A DNA stretch of 64,000 nt, from positions 24,650,362 to 24,714,361 of the forward strand of contig CM049307.1 in NCBI GenBank assembly GCA_026874595.1, read 5' to 3'. Source of the stretch: Sipunculus nudus. Lineage: Eukaryota > Annelida > Sipuncula > Golfingiida > Sipunculidae. Within the stretch, counting starts at the first letter, position 1; every line of letters starts with the position of its first letter. Made by a program: the position numbers and the translations under genes. The notes beneath the pieces are model-generated. The model ran no database searches. It was given only the letters and a program-made list of their open reading frames with translations, and was not told the DNA's origin. This document shows, one piece after another, positions 23,283 through 36,200 of this stretch.

Positions 23283-26200
23283 ATGAATAATTTTGTTATA
23301 GGTTGCTTTAATGCAAGAGGTGCTATGTATTCAGCGCCGTACATTGACAAGTTGGTCACAGAAAGAAATATTGATTTTCTATGCATTTCGGAACATTGGC
23401 TCTTCAATGATAGTTTACATTTCTTGGATTCAATCTCCCCCGGTTACTCTAGTTACGGGGTTGCCGACTCGAGTCTAAACCCGTTAGATTCCTATCGTAG
23501 AGGCAAAGGTGGAGTTGCCGTTTTATACAAGTCAAAATATAAAGACAGCGTAGTTAAAGTAAGTTGCGATTCCGACCGGATAATTGGTGTCAGATTAACT
23601 ATAGATTCAAACCGTTATATTTATGTATTCTCTGTTTACTTACCTTCGTCTAACGCTGGTTTAGAGGAGTATGAGGTACATTTGAATAACCTGTGTGATA
23701 TATATGATATGTATTCCCAAATGGGCACTGTTCTTTTTGGTGGAGATTTCAACGCCGAGTTAAGGGGCTCAAGGTGTGATCCTCGCAATGATTGTAAAAG
23801 CAATCTTGCCAATCGCGTTCTTTCCGAAAAAGACTTATACTCAATCAGTAATCATGATCTCTGTGATGGTCCTCTTTATACATACCAGCATACACGAGAA
23901 CAAGGAAGGGTCTCCTTAATAGATCATATGCTAATTGAGAAAGGTACTGCTGATCTCGTGGTTAGCTGTAGGATATTGGACTGGGAGGATCTTAACGTTT
24001 CAGACCATTTACCGATCGTTATGTCCTTAAACGTTAGACCGTTATCAGTTAGGCATGCCAAAAAGAAACTATTGTTATTGTGGCATAAAATGACTCCTTG
24101 TGATATCAAAGATCGCTATACGAATATTTTAGAATCTAAGCTAGCGTCTATTGGCTGTCTCAATCAGGAAACGTGTAGTATTTCTGATATAAACAGGTAT
24201 TATGAGGCAATCAGTAGGATCATGTATAGTACTAGCTTAGGAGGGGTTATTAAGAAAAAAGGGAGATTTCAAACTAAACCTTTCTGGAAAAACGGAATAA
24301 AAGAACTTCACAAAGAAATGAGAAATATGCGAAAATCGTGGATATTGAACGGCAAATCGCATGACACTGATGATGTTGACTTCCGCAGGTATAAAGAGGC
24401 CAAACGGCTATTTAGAAACAAGTTGCGAAGGCTTAAGCTGATACATGAAAGGCAGGTCTGTGACGATATAGATAAACTAGCAGATAAGAATGATGCTACT
24501 TTTTGGTCCTTCATGAAACACAGGTCCGGCGAGAAGTCTTGTCAGCCGTCCGAATTGTTATTTAATGGATCAATGTTACGTGATCAGACGGAAATCTTGC
24601 ATGCATGGAGAGACCACTTTTCTGAGCTGTACTCCCCTCTTTATAGCCCAGAGTTTGATGACAATCATTTAAGAAACATAGAAAAGTCAGTAAAGTCTAA
24701 AATAAAAATGAACTATAGGCACCCGACACCCATTCTCGACGAAACCATCACTTCTGAGGAAGTGTTCTCGGCCATTGCAACATTAGATCGAAGAAAGGCT
24801 TGCGGTCATGATAATATATCTAATGAGCATATTATATATGGGGGGCCGCTCCTTAAAAAACACCTATGTAGTCTTTTTTCTGCCATGTTTTGTCGCGAGT
24901 TCACCCCTGAACTTTTAAAACTTGGAGTAATAGTGGTTATACCAAAAGTTAGTGGCAGAAGAACGTATGACGTTAACGATTTCCGTGGTATAACTTTGCT
25001 GCCTGTTTTATATAAACTTTATGAGAAGATACTTCTAGCACGTATTTCAAAATGGATCTCTGTAAATTTGTCTGGTTTTCCCGACGCTATGCAGTTTGGG
25101 TACCAGAAAGGGTTATCAAGTTTGAATGCGTCCTTTGTTCTCCAAGAATGTATTAGCTACTTTAATGAACGTAATTCTCTTTTATATGCATGTTTTTTGG
25201 ACACATCAAAAGCTTTTGATGTCGTGTGGCATGATGGTCTTCTGTTTAAATTAAATGATTTGGGGATCAATGGAAAACTCTGGTATATTCTTTACAATTT
25301 GTACCAAAAATGCCGTTCAATAGTACGCGTTAGCGGCGCCACCTCAAGGCCCTTCGAGGTACTACAGTCGGTGAGACAGGGTGGAATTTTCACTTTGGCT
25401 GTACCTGGTGTACGTGAATGGCCTTCTTCAACAGTTGCGTAATAGTGGTTGCGGAGCCTCTATTGAAGGGCTGTACTGTGGTTCTCCCACCCAGGCTGAC
25501 GATGTCTGCCTACTGACTGCTTCCGCAAGAGCCCTTCAGTCCATGCTTGATATTTGTGAAAATTACAGGAAAATGTGGAGGTTTAATTACAATATAAGCA
25601 AAACTAAAATCGTAATTTTTGGAAAAGCCGCTTTTCATAATACTATATCTTGGTATTTAGGCGATGATGAAGTTCCTCAAGATTGCAGTGTGAAACACCT
25701 GGGCGTAAGTTGGGCCAACAATAGTAGTAGTAAAGACCGTACACAGCAAGCGATTAGGAAGGGGAGATCCACCTTTATGTCTGTAATAGGATTAGCAGGA
25801 GATTCCAAACTGAATCCTATCACAATGGGAAAACTGTTACGTTCAGTTATTTTACCGCGAGCCTTGTATGGTTGCGAGGTGTGGAGTGGTCTTCCTGAAT
25901 CAGAATATCTGGAGTTAGAACGATTCCTCAGGTTTTGTCTTAAAATTTCACAAGGGTTCGGAAAACGTACAAGCACTACTTGTGTTCTGACCATGATGGG
26001 TTTTTCGAGCATGAGAAGTATTATTGACATTCACAAATTGTTATTTCTGTGTAGACTATGTTACTTACCAGCTGGCAATATTTGTAAATCTATATTAATC
26101 TCACGATTCTTTCATGTCCATATTTGTAGACGCCAAGCTAGAAGAAGCTTTGTCGGCGATATCTTTGGCATACTCACTAAGTATAACTTATTTGGTATTT

Positions 26201-26745
26201 TTGAGCATTATCTCAACTTCGGATCATTCCCGTGTAAACGAGCATGGAAACGTATTGTTAACCAAGCAATAAATGCTTGTGAACAATCTATATACGTGGA
26301 AAAGGTTTCCACTGATGATCACCTACGTACATTTAACGATATTATGCCTGTTTGTTCCTGTCCGTCTCCCATCTGGAAAGTCGCCCTTATTTTTCCAGGT
26401 TCATTATTTATGTTTATGTTTTTGGCACGTATTTTAGTTACTCCAAATCTTCGATTTTCTGACGGCGAATTATGTATTTTATGTGGAACAATGTTCCGGG
26501 ATAAAATTGAACACATACTTTTCGGATGCTTTGCATTAGACGAGCTGCGTGATTTAATGTGGCAGCGGATTAGGACCTTTTCGTCAGAAGCATTTATTTC
26601 TAAGCTCAAGGAAGATCATAAGCTTATGGTTAAAATCATATTTGGTGGACCGCTACCAGATGACTTGATTCTGGATGAGGGAGTTTATGAAATCTTCCTT
26701 TATATGTGGACGAAATTTATTTACTTCTCAATTAAACGAATCTAG
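23283..26745 (+). CDS. LINE ORF2: endonuclease-reverse transcriptase with one frameshift
   Basis: The start is ATG 23283 (MNNFVIGCFNARG). Endonuclease motifs are FNARG, SEHW, GGDFNAE, LIDHML and SDHLPI. The RT has KACGHDNIS, NDFRGITLLPV, FLDTSKAFDVVWH, SVRQGG and QADD (about 25494-25505). The C-terminal region includes a cysteine-histidine cluster CILCGTMFRDKIEHILFGC (about 26473-26529). The frame runs from 23283 to about 25390 and continues one frame over to the TAG at 26743-26745. One base seems to be missing just after SVRQGGI, so the product would be truncated before QADD. No other disruption is visible. Confidence 0.88.
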
Positions 26746-27610
26746 AATATTTAACGCGTATGACAATTGGCTACCTGACATTTCCTTCTTAACTGAAGTA
26801 AGACCTTTGCTTGGTCATTAAGTTTTCATTTTCTGGTCCGTGGATGTACAAAGTAAAGTGATTTTTCATTTGCGTACTAGTTTAGTTGTGTCTGAAGCTC
26901 ATGTTGTTATGGTGTCGCGATTCAATATATGTATGTATAAGTATGTTTATATGTATGTGTATGTATGTACGTATGTACGTATATATGTATATATATATAT
27001 ATATATGTGTGTGTGTTTATATATGTGTATGTGTATATAGGGATATCTTATGTATATCATTATAGTTATATGTGTGTATGTATGTGTGTATATGTTGAAT
27101 GTATGTTTGCACGTATGTACGTATATATGTATATGTATGTGCAAATGCATGTGCACGCATTTCTGGTTTATTATTGTCAATTTCTCCTGGGATACATTAT
27201 ACACAGGGATATATATGTGCACGAATGCGTGTTTATGCACATATGTATATGTACATTTATGTATCTGCATATTTATTTGGGTATGTAATGGTATGTTCAT
27301 GTATGTGTCATATAGTATATGTGAATGAATGTATTTTCACGTGTTTGTATCTCTGCATGTATAGGTGTATATGTTTACATATACGTGATGTTAACAGAAT
27401 ATGTACGTGTATTCACTTGTATATGGTTATGTGTTTGATGCAATAGATATGTGTACATCAGTATACATTAGTATATGCATATATGTATGTATATATTTGT
27501 TAAATTACTTTGCGTTTCGAAATATTAATTCACCTTCTGTTCCACATGAAACATTGTGATGTATCTTCAATATTGGAGGAATTAAAGTATATCAAAGTAT
27601 ATCAAAGTAT
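26746..27610 (+). repeat. LINE 3' UTR with TATG/TGTA microsatellite and 10-bp terminal repeats
   Basis: From about 26925 to 27490 the sequence is a long impure TATG/TGTA/CGTA microsatellite that stays open in several frames. The last bases are repeats of AAAGTATATC at 27584-27593, 27594-27603 and partly 27604-27610, the kind of short tandem end used by CR1-like elements in place of poly-A. Confidence 0.7.
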
Positions 27611-27778
27611 CTATGGGCCATCCCAAAACATAAGGGCAAAAATATGGACTATCTCAAAACAATAAATCTAGGTATCAGCAGATTTGACCTTGAAGGTCAA
27701 GCTCACCATTTTTCGAACTCCGATGAAATTTCGGCAAAAAGAACTGGTGTGTCAAATTTGAGGACAAAGTGTGAAAAA

Positions 27779-28981
27779 CAGTGAAACCTCGTGTGTCGAA
27801 GTCGAAGGGACTGGTGAATTTACTTCGACACAACCGGAGTTCATTATATTCAACCTCTTCAGCCTCGATTATCATCGGTAAATACTGCACATGTATAGGG
27901 CCCATGTTATTTAGGTCTCACAAATGTTTTCGTGAAAGAAAACAGATTTTATGTACATTTTTTCATTAATAATAAAAAACACATAATTACCACCAAAAGT
28001 AGAATTAAGTTAATCAAAAAAGTGAAATAAGTGCACAAACATGTAAGTGTATAAAAGCACACAAATCAATAAATAGTTGGCTCAGATCATTTTCAGTTCA
28101 ACACATCTGATCTTCTTTAAAAAGGCAGTAACCTTGATCTTCTCATCATTCTTGATCCATGTACACAGCGTGTTGGCGTGGATATTGAAGTCCTTTGCAA
28201 TCTTTGCCTTGGTCTTGCTACCACGTTCAACTTCGACCAGTGCTTCGTACTTCTGCTCAATGGTCTTTACATCAAGCTTACGCTTAGCAGGGCGCGACGC
28301 CATTGCAAACATGACACGAAAAATATAAAAATGAAGCAGTATACTGTATAACGTACTCTATGGTAAATTAGAGTCAGTCTGATATAGATCTCATCTTCCT
28401 CCATTTATACAGAGTCCTGTATGTGTATCCTAGACACATCAAAGGTAAGGATTGGATTATGTTTGGTTTATCAATAACTACTCATTGATGCTTTTTCGGC
28501 GAGAGAAGATAGGCGTGATAATGAGTGACTAACTGGCCAAACAAGAAAACAACGGACTAGGTATGTCAGCCATTGCGCTTGATGAGTAAGATCCTAGCCG
28601 GTATTAATTATGTAACTAGTCATCGCGGCCGTAGGTACGATTGTTGGACCGTGCACAACTGTTGACCAAACACTAAAGCGGCATGATCTTGAGTCGACAG
28701 AGCCATCGCGCTTGATAATTATGACTGCTCATCACGGCCCAATCATGATTGACGAGCCCTGTAAAACTGTTATCCAATGATGACTTCGAGTTAAGCAATA
28801 GAAATATCAGCTAGGGACCAACAAAACACCTCGACACATCCGGTTTTTCGACACTTCCAACTCGACACAGGCGGAGTTTAAATTAGTAAGGTTTTAACTA
28901 TTTTTTGCAGGGACCTCACGTTCGATTTCGACACATGCGGGAATTTGACTTAACCGAGTTCGACACAATGAGGTTTCACTG
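27779..28981 (-). mobile_element. pogo/Tigger-type DNA transposon remnant, 1203 bp
   Basis: The ends are inverted repeats: CAGTGAAACCTCGTGTGTCG on the left and, on the opposite strand, CAGTGAAACCTCATTGTGTC on the right. TA follows the right end at 28982-28983, while the left flank reads AA, probably a mutated TA. Inside is a transposase N-terminal fragment on the minus strand. About 28560-28800 holds an internal two-copy repeat of about 150 bp starting GCCAT(T/C)GCGCTTGAT. It is a deleted, non-autonomous copy. Confidence 0.85.
28082..28303 (-). pseudogene. pogo/Tigger transposase, N-terminal DNA-binding fragment
   Basis: Starting at the ATG whose complement is 28301-28303, the frame reads MASRPAKRKLDVKTIEQKY and continues with NIHANTLCTWIKNDEKI. 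This is the CENP-B/Tigger N-terminal helix-turn-helix, in which the family reads a basic start, an acidic helix and TLSTWIKN. The frame ends after about 73 residues with no DDE catalytic domain, so it is a truncated remnant. An in-frame ATG three codons earlier is also possible. Confidence 0.85.
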
Positions 28982-29165
28982 TACTTATAAAGTTTTGGGG
29001 TTCACAAAAACTTTACATTTCGGCAGATTTTACCTTGAAGATCCTGGTCGAGGTCCCTGGGTTTCGAATTCGTCCATGATTTTTGGATGTTTAAAATTTT
29101 GTAGGAAAATAGCAAGGTCTTCAAAAGTTATCGAGTTCACAAAATATCCTAAAGACAATGACTGA

Positions 29166-30007
29166 CGAAAATAGCTTCTTCCCTTTAAAGTTAATCTCTG
29201 CCTGCCAAAATATTGCCTTTAAACCATTGCTTACTCCTTTAAACGAGTGTTAAAACAGTGGACCAGCACAATCAACTTTAACACAGGGTGTGGGCCGTGT
29301 GCATCGAGGAGCCACAACACGTGTCAATCAGGAGATTTCTAACCGACTTGGCTGAAAAAAATGTAATACATGTTCCTTTTGGCTGAAACACTGTTTTGCG
29401 GCTCACAATCAGACCTCTGGTCACGCGGCCATGTCATGGTAAACAGACACACGTGGACTTTGTTAACCAACATACAGAGTCGTACCAAGGTGTTAAACAG
29501 CCATATGTGAGGTACTGAGACTGTGTGCTGGGATGGTCTTGCTGGGAAATTTTTGCATAAAGCAAAACTAAACTGATAGTGTGAAAGAATAGGCATAATA
29601 TTACGCCTGATTACGTCCCTTAAAGTGTTATAACATTTTTTTACGTTCAGGGAAAATATCAATCATATTCTGTTATTCATCTGGATTATTCATAAAGGAC
29701 ATTCACACGGGGTGTCTCTCTTATCAGCAAGCAAGTTTTAATCTGGATGGTTACTTTGGGAAATGCTGGACGAAAGTGGTAGAATTTAATCACAATACTA
29801 CGACTTAACAATATATAAAATGGTGAAAGCATAAAAGCAACACAGTTAACTTAAAATATGTATTCTGAAGTACCTGAAATTTCAAACAGTACATCTGTCT
29901 GCATCATTGATATTAAAAATAAGATGTCTGCAGATTATTGCATGAGAATCATCAGCAATATATACTGTTCTGTAGAGAGAAATTTAAATATTCATATGAC
30001 TTAATTA
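29166..30007. other. Intergenic sequence and probable BMS1 3' UTR
   Basis: Nothing recognised except an ATTAAA-type signal on the minus strand at 29785-29790, about 220 bases past the BMS1 stop. Its use is unproven. Confidence 0.45.
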
Positions 30008-30217
30008 TCAGCTCCTTCTGCTCTTTTCCTTCCTTTTCTCCATCTTTCCTAGTGCTCTGTAGACTTGTTTCTTGATTTCTTTTCGTTTCATCTCCTGTTT
30101 TTCAATAATTTTTGATTGTTCCTTTTGGTGCTGTTTAGCTCGTTCTCTCATGGTCAATCGTCGCTGCCTCATCTTCTGTTCATGTAATGTTTTCATCATC
30201 TTCATCAGTTTAGAAAT
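30008..30217 (-). CDS. BMS1: BMS1 terminal coding exon, basic tail
   Basis: 69 codons plus TGA (complement of 30008-30010). [18 protein letters not shown] follows from the previous exon's KERE and matches human LLDALSTVHSQKM in position. The tail is a Lys/Arg/Glu-rich helix ending KEKSRRS. Confidence 0.94.
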   Translation of the reverse strand: MSKLMKMMKTLHEQKMRQRRLTMRERAKQHQKEQSKIIEKQEMKRKEIKKQVYRALGKMEKRKEKSRRS

Positions 30218-33200
30218 CTGTAAGCACATATAGACTTGGGCTGTAATAATCAGTGTTGGAGGTCTTGAGAGGGGCCTTGGCCTAGGAAGGTTATGACTCA
30301 GACTCAGCCTCGAGTCTTCAGTTTTCTGTTACATGGCCTGAGGCCGGCTCTAGGTCCCTAAAGTTTCACCTTTTTATGTATACACGCATTTGAGCTTTAA
30401 CTCATACCAGATTTCAGACACTGAATCTCAATTGTATGGACTCTCATTGGTTTGTGGTGACTTGACCTCGGCCTTGAAGGGCCATGACTCAGACTTGGTG
30501 TCGGCCTCGGACAGTCGTGACTCGACTACAACACTGGTAATAATGCACTACTGCACCAGTGCAACAAAATACAAAACTAAATGTATAAGTTTCATCAGAT
30601 GTCTAGATATTAATCATCAATGATTAGGGCTGTATCAATACCAATACATCGATACATATTGATATGCCACATCGTTGCGGTTACCAATATGCTATATATT
30701 CTGTTTAGTCATACCGATGAAACACAAAACCAGTTCACAAATATTGATATAAGCCTAACCTAAACTATATTATGAGTTATTTATAAATCTTAAGTTGCCT
30801 TTAACTTTTTTTATCTTTTTTTTTATCCTTTAATGATAAGGAATGTGTATACAGTTCTTGGTGCTTCCATGAAAATGTTAGACAAATATTGCTGTCTTTT
30901 TTTGTTTCCAAAAACATTATCCACCAATCTTTTAATCAGAAATGATACACAAAGAAAAACATAATGAAGTGTATCGTCAGTACTTAGTTGGTATCGATTT
31001 AAGTAAATCGCAGTACATAGTGTATCTAAACAGGTTGACCGATACCCTATCAATGACAATTATCATCTGTTGGAGAGCAAAATCTCACATTAATCAATGG
31101 TCATTCTGCAGAAAAAAAGTTGAACAGCAGCCGATTGGTGAATTGTCTGGAAACAAAGTTTTCCTAAGCTCTGGATATGAAATTTATGAGAGGCTGTTTG
31201 GAAACTGATATACAAGGAAATAAAAAGAATCTAAATGAGAATATAATTTTTGCGTATCGTAGTGTATTGTATTGTGAGTGAAGAATCAGGAGATGTACAA
31301 TAATATCAGATGTATGTTTATGGCTTTAATATGGACAAAAGTACTTTTGTGCTAACGAAAGCAATGATAAGATTGGCTTTGAGTCTTAAGAGTGTATACT
31401 GAGCTTATGCTATCAAAGAGAACACTTAAAAGGTATCACAAAACTGAGAGTAACAGCAACTTTGATTTTTAAGCTAGATAGCTAGTTCCTTTAGGATGCT
31501 GGAAATGTGTAATATAAACACCAAAGTTAACTATATCCTTACTTTACTGACTGCTTAAGTTAAAATTAAAAGAAACTTCACACAACATGTATACTCATAC
31601 TTAATCATAACTACCCAATTCAAAAGCTTAATTGGAGAGCAAAAATTAGCCATATATATTAACTATGGAAAATGGATAAAGAAAATCAAGCTGCCATGTT
31701 GTAGATACAAAATGTGTGGTATTTAAAAAAAAACTCTGTGGTTATAACTGTACCTCTCTCTCCTTTGGCTCCATAACCACAGCAGGTCTGCTGCTCTGTA
31801 CCTCATCGTGCACCTTCCTCGCGACCTTGGGTTTGTCCTTGAAAGGCAACTTTTTCTGTAGGTCCTTAGGGATGACCAGCGGGTGGAAGGATCGTCCTTG
31901 TCTCTCCACAGGCTGCCATAAACATTGGTTCAGGATCATGTTAGTTTTTAATCAATGATGAACAAATAAATACAGTTGAACCTGTGTTAAAGACCACCTG
32001 TCTATTAAGACCACCCATGAGTGAAGCAAAAGCTTTCACATTAGTTAAGACAGACCTGTCTTAAAAGACCACCTGTGATTTGACCCCTTGACCTGTCCCA
32101 CAGGGGTCTTATCACACAGGTTTCACTGTATATGCACTGAAAATATGGACCTGTATCAAGTATGCAAGGGTAGATCCAAAGGGGGAGGATTTACAAACAC
32201 GCAACCATGATATGATCATTCAGGCAGTTTCTCCATACCTGTTAAATACCTGATTGTCCATGTGCATTTACTTGGGCAAATAAATTGTTTTTTTTTTTCA
32301 TACAGATATTTTGTTACTTTAACATATTTTAATATAATCACCCCTTTCTATTTTATTCATCATTTAAGCAACTCCTGAATTATTTGGTTTTAACAAGCTG
32401 TTTGCCCTGCTTGAAGCTGACTGTTGGTAAGGACAGAGTCCACTGGTGGATGTTTGAGTATTTTGACCTCGGTGGGAGCTCTGTAAATGGGCCTTACAAA
32501 CTCGAGGTGTCTCTGTTAATAGACATGCCGCCATAAAATGAAGATCTACAGGCTACTGTGACAGATCACCGTTTTCTGCAGCATATTCCCAATTTTTTAA
32601 GATGTTACCACCTTTCCCTTTGTGTAAACGGTAAACCCCTTCCTTCAAAATATCCTAGATCTTTGTCCCGTATAAATCACATATTACATAAAGAAATATT
32701 ACAAATCATTGTTACAACAGAAGTGACCAATGGATCTTGAAGCTGTCTGACATGGCATGTGTGAGTGGTTTGTGAAACTGTGACCTATTAAACTGAAAAA
32801 CCTGTTCTGAACTCCAGCACATCCAATACAAATACAAATTTACATGAGGGAACCTAAATTCTAATAAGACATTTTAACATCATTTATCACTGGTCTTGAA
32901 TGAAATCTTGTCTAGACATGTCTGTGGGCCAAATTTTAAAGTTTCTTCTCTTATTGTTTACAATTTGTATCCTCTAAATGGACGACAGGTCACACAACAT
33001 ACAAAGACCAATGACATACAAAGAGAAATAAATACTGTGGTTGGCTTCAAATTTGTGGGGTTAAATTTTCATGATTTCAATTTTTTTGTGAAGGTTCATT
33101 TTCATGATCTCACCAAACAGTTATGTACACAGCATATACATTATTTTTAGGGCCAACTGGAAAAGTAGTGGATGAAAAAAGATCGCCTCATTCTTATCAT

Positions 33201-36200
33201 ATTATTATCATTATAGAAAGAACACTGAATAACTTGGAATTCTTGTCCATCATTAGCTAATAATGTTTATTAAAAAGATCATCTATTATAAATGTTATCA
33301 ATCTTTAAAACCCAGATGAACAAAACGCCAACCACAGTATTGCTCAGTTGATTTTCTGAGGGCTCACTTTGAAGAGAATATATCAAGATACTGTAGTTTC
33401 AAAATACAATTTTTTCTTTAAAATTATCAGATAGCAGCTTGTTATCCCACCTTGTACAGGTGATCCTTGTTGACCTCCCTCTGGATACCCTTCTCGCGAC
33501 GCAGCTGTCCTGCGGTTTTCATGCCCTGCCACTGATTCCTCTGGTCAGAGGGTAACATCAGGGTGGTCACAGGGTTGTAGAACTTAGGTACCTGTACAGG
33601 GTACCATGTCCTAACAAACACAATGTCTGCAAGCAATAACAGGTTAAACTCTTTTTTTTATTATATTTTTTTTTGGCGGTAACCACCATTTTTTAATGCT
33701 GAACTTAGTATTAGTAAATATGTGATCCTCTCAGTTCTTGAAACAGTCCTAATTAACAAACAGATTCCCCAAATTCCCCTATGAGATTCTGCAATCACTC
33801 ACTTATTCTTCATTAGTAAGCTGAATTATATCACCTGTACAATAAAGAATGATTCTATAAATGTATCAATGATATATCAAATGTATCATTAATTAAGTCT
33901 CATACAGAATGGTAAAGAATAGCATGAACAGAACAACTGCACAGAAGAGCATGGTTCATATTACCACACAGACCAGAATGGTTCATTCCTCCACACAGAA
34001 CAGTGATTCATTCTATCACACAGAACAGAGTGATTCATTCCATCACACACAAAAGAGTGAGTCAATCCACCACACAAAACAAAGTGATTTGTTCCACCAC
34101 ACAGGACAGAGTGATTCATTCCACCACACAGAACAGAGCGATTCATTCCATCACACAGAACAGAGGGATTCAACCCACCACAAAGAACAGAGTGATTCAT
34201 TCCACATCTCAGAACAGAGTGATTCATTCCATCACACAGAACAGGGATTCAATCCACCACACAGAAAAGAATGATTTGTTCCACCACAAAGAACAGAGTG
34301 ATTCATTCCACCACACAGAACAGAGTGATTCACTCCACAAAACAGAACAGAGTGATTCATTCTACCACACAAAACAGAGTGATTCATTCCACCACAAAGA
34401 ACAGAGGGATTCATTCCACCATACAGATACGATTGATTCATTTAACCACAAAGAACAGATGGATTCATTCCACCAAACAGAACCACACAATGGGATAGAT
34501 GGATTCATTCCAACACAAGGAACAGATGGATTCACTGCAACACACAGAACAGATGGATTCAATGCACCCCACAGAACAGATGGATTCATTGCACCACACA
34601 CTACAGATTGATTCATTCCACCACATAGAATAGAATGTTTTACTCCACCACACATAACATACTGATTCAATTCAAAACATGTCAGAAAATTTGAATCAAC
34701 ATACCACTAAGTAAGAGTTTGTCCTCAAATGTTGCTCTGAATGAGCCTGGGGCCTCATTCACGGCTTTCTTGATCTGACCACGGACACCACTGACTGAGC
34801 GGATCATGGCCCCTTCATAGCGAGCAACCTCAAGAGCCGAGTTAAACATACCCTGAAGAGCAAAATGCAGGATCACGAAAATATTTTCTTTTTTTTTTTC
34901 ATTTCTTTGTTTGTTTGATGTAACAGCATAAATTGTTTTATGCAAGCTTAACTAATTATTATCATCTACAGAATTTCATTCAGCTTTTGGACTACATGAC
35001 AGGGCAGCAGCACACGCTTCCTCTCATTTTATGTCCTGGTATTTACCAAGCCCAGTGACTAATGCACCTGCAGGTCCTGGGTGTGTGTTATCCCCACTTC
35101 TCGGCCATAACACCAAGGAACACAAGAAAGACACACTTGTTTGTGAGTAAAACACAACTGTTTGGCACAGTCTCCCCATTAACATGCACCGTAGGTGGGG
35201 CAGACTGTGAAAAATCTCACCGCCTTGTCTGAGATTTGAAATAATGATCTCCCGGCTCTGAGCCCTGTGCTCTATCACTGGATGATGGGAGCCAGTAAAT
35301 GCTAATAAATGGTTGCAGCAGAAATGTAAATGTTAGCAAATTAATCTGAAATGCATATAAGCACTGTGACTTTTGACAATAGGTTTGACATCCACATTCA
35401 GTTTGAATAATCCTGGTTTATTTTCACCAAAGTAAGAAAAACCCATAAAAAGAATTAAATCACATGTAATTGCTGATAATAAGAGTTACATATAATAAAC
35501 ATGAATAAAGAGTTTGATAAAACTAATATGTAAAGAATACAAAAAAAATTCACATTTGCCTTATCTGACTCACCTTGACAAATGCAGTTTTTTTGTAGAT
35601 TTTATAAGGTGTGCCGACTAGTTTGAGTTTTTTCACAATCATCATGGACTTATCCAGTTCAAGTACAACCCCTGTTGATGAAACCCTGAAATCAGCCTGA
35701 AAATAACAATATTACCTGCCATTAGTAGTGAACTCTGGTTCAGTTTTCTATCTTGCCTTCAGGAATACCTGGGTATAAAAAAAGGGAACCAATAGGTCTA
35801 AATACTCAGCTGATTTAGATAAGTAGGGCTTAAATTTTGGAAGAACTGATATAAATAAACACCTAAAACATCACTGAACTTCCTTAAAATGGAAGAAAAC
35901 TTACATGTTGCACTGCTATAATCATATGATTTTGTTCAGACCTTAGATACTGACTTGGATACAGGTCTGACAGAAGTATATTGCATCAATTTTATGATCC
36001 AATGAAATCAAGAAATGTCTGGCATCACTGATGTAATAAGGATACCCACACTCTGGCAAGACCCTATTTAAACACTTTCCTCTGACATTTTTCATTGACA
36101 GGTTGATTTCAAAACTGTCAGTCAATTACATTTTAACCAGGTGTTATTGTGAACATAAAGGTACTCAATTACTGGCCAGCAATGCTGCATGGACACTAGA

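Larger units (their letters stand above)
21280..27610 (+). mobile_element. Nearly intact non-LTR retrotransposon (CR1/Jockey-like group)
   Basis: The gene order is a coiled-coil ORF1 (21425-22633), a second RNA-binding-like ORF (22627-23232), then an endonuclease-reverse transcriptase (23283-26745) with a single frameshift. The catalytic YADD box reads QADD, a variant seen in some CR1-like elements. There is no poly-A tail; the end is marked by nearly three copies of the 10-mer AAAGTATATC at 27584-27610. The 5' edge is approximate and no target duplication was found. It lies between the HADH and BMS1 3' ends, sense to HADH. Confidence 0.85.
27660..29165. repeat. Dispersed repeat S split by a pogo-type transposon
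   Basis: 27660-27778 and 28984-29165 are two halves of a repeat with TTGACCTTGAAGGTCAAG and GGTTCACAAAA landmarks. An uninterrupted relative lies at 53440-53770. The break is at a TA dinucleotide. Confidence 0.78.

Noticed and set aside
26947..27446. Tyr/Val/Cys-rich overlapping open frames on both strands
   Set aside because: They are translations of a TATG/TGTA microsatellite in a LINE 3' trailer.
30942..31208. 88-codon plus-strand open frame beginning [10 protein letters not shown]
   Set aside because: No recognisable domain; it sits inside a possible inverted-repeat element within a BMS1 intron.
33909..34611. Long open frames with repeated [14 protein letters not shown] peptides (and antisense [13 protein letters not shown])
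   Set aside because: They are by-products of a 27-bp minisatellite inside a BMS1 intron; the flanking exons splice across in phase.
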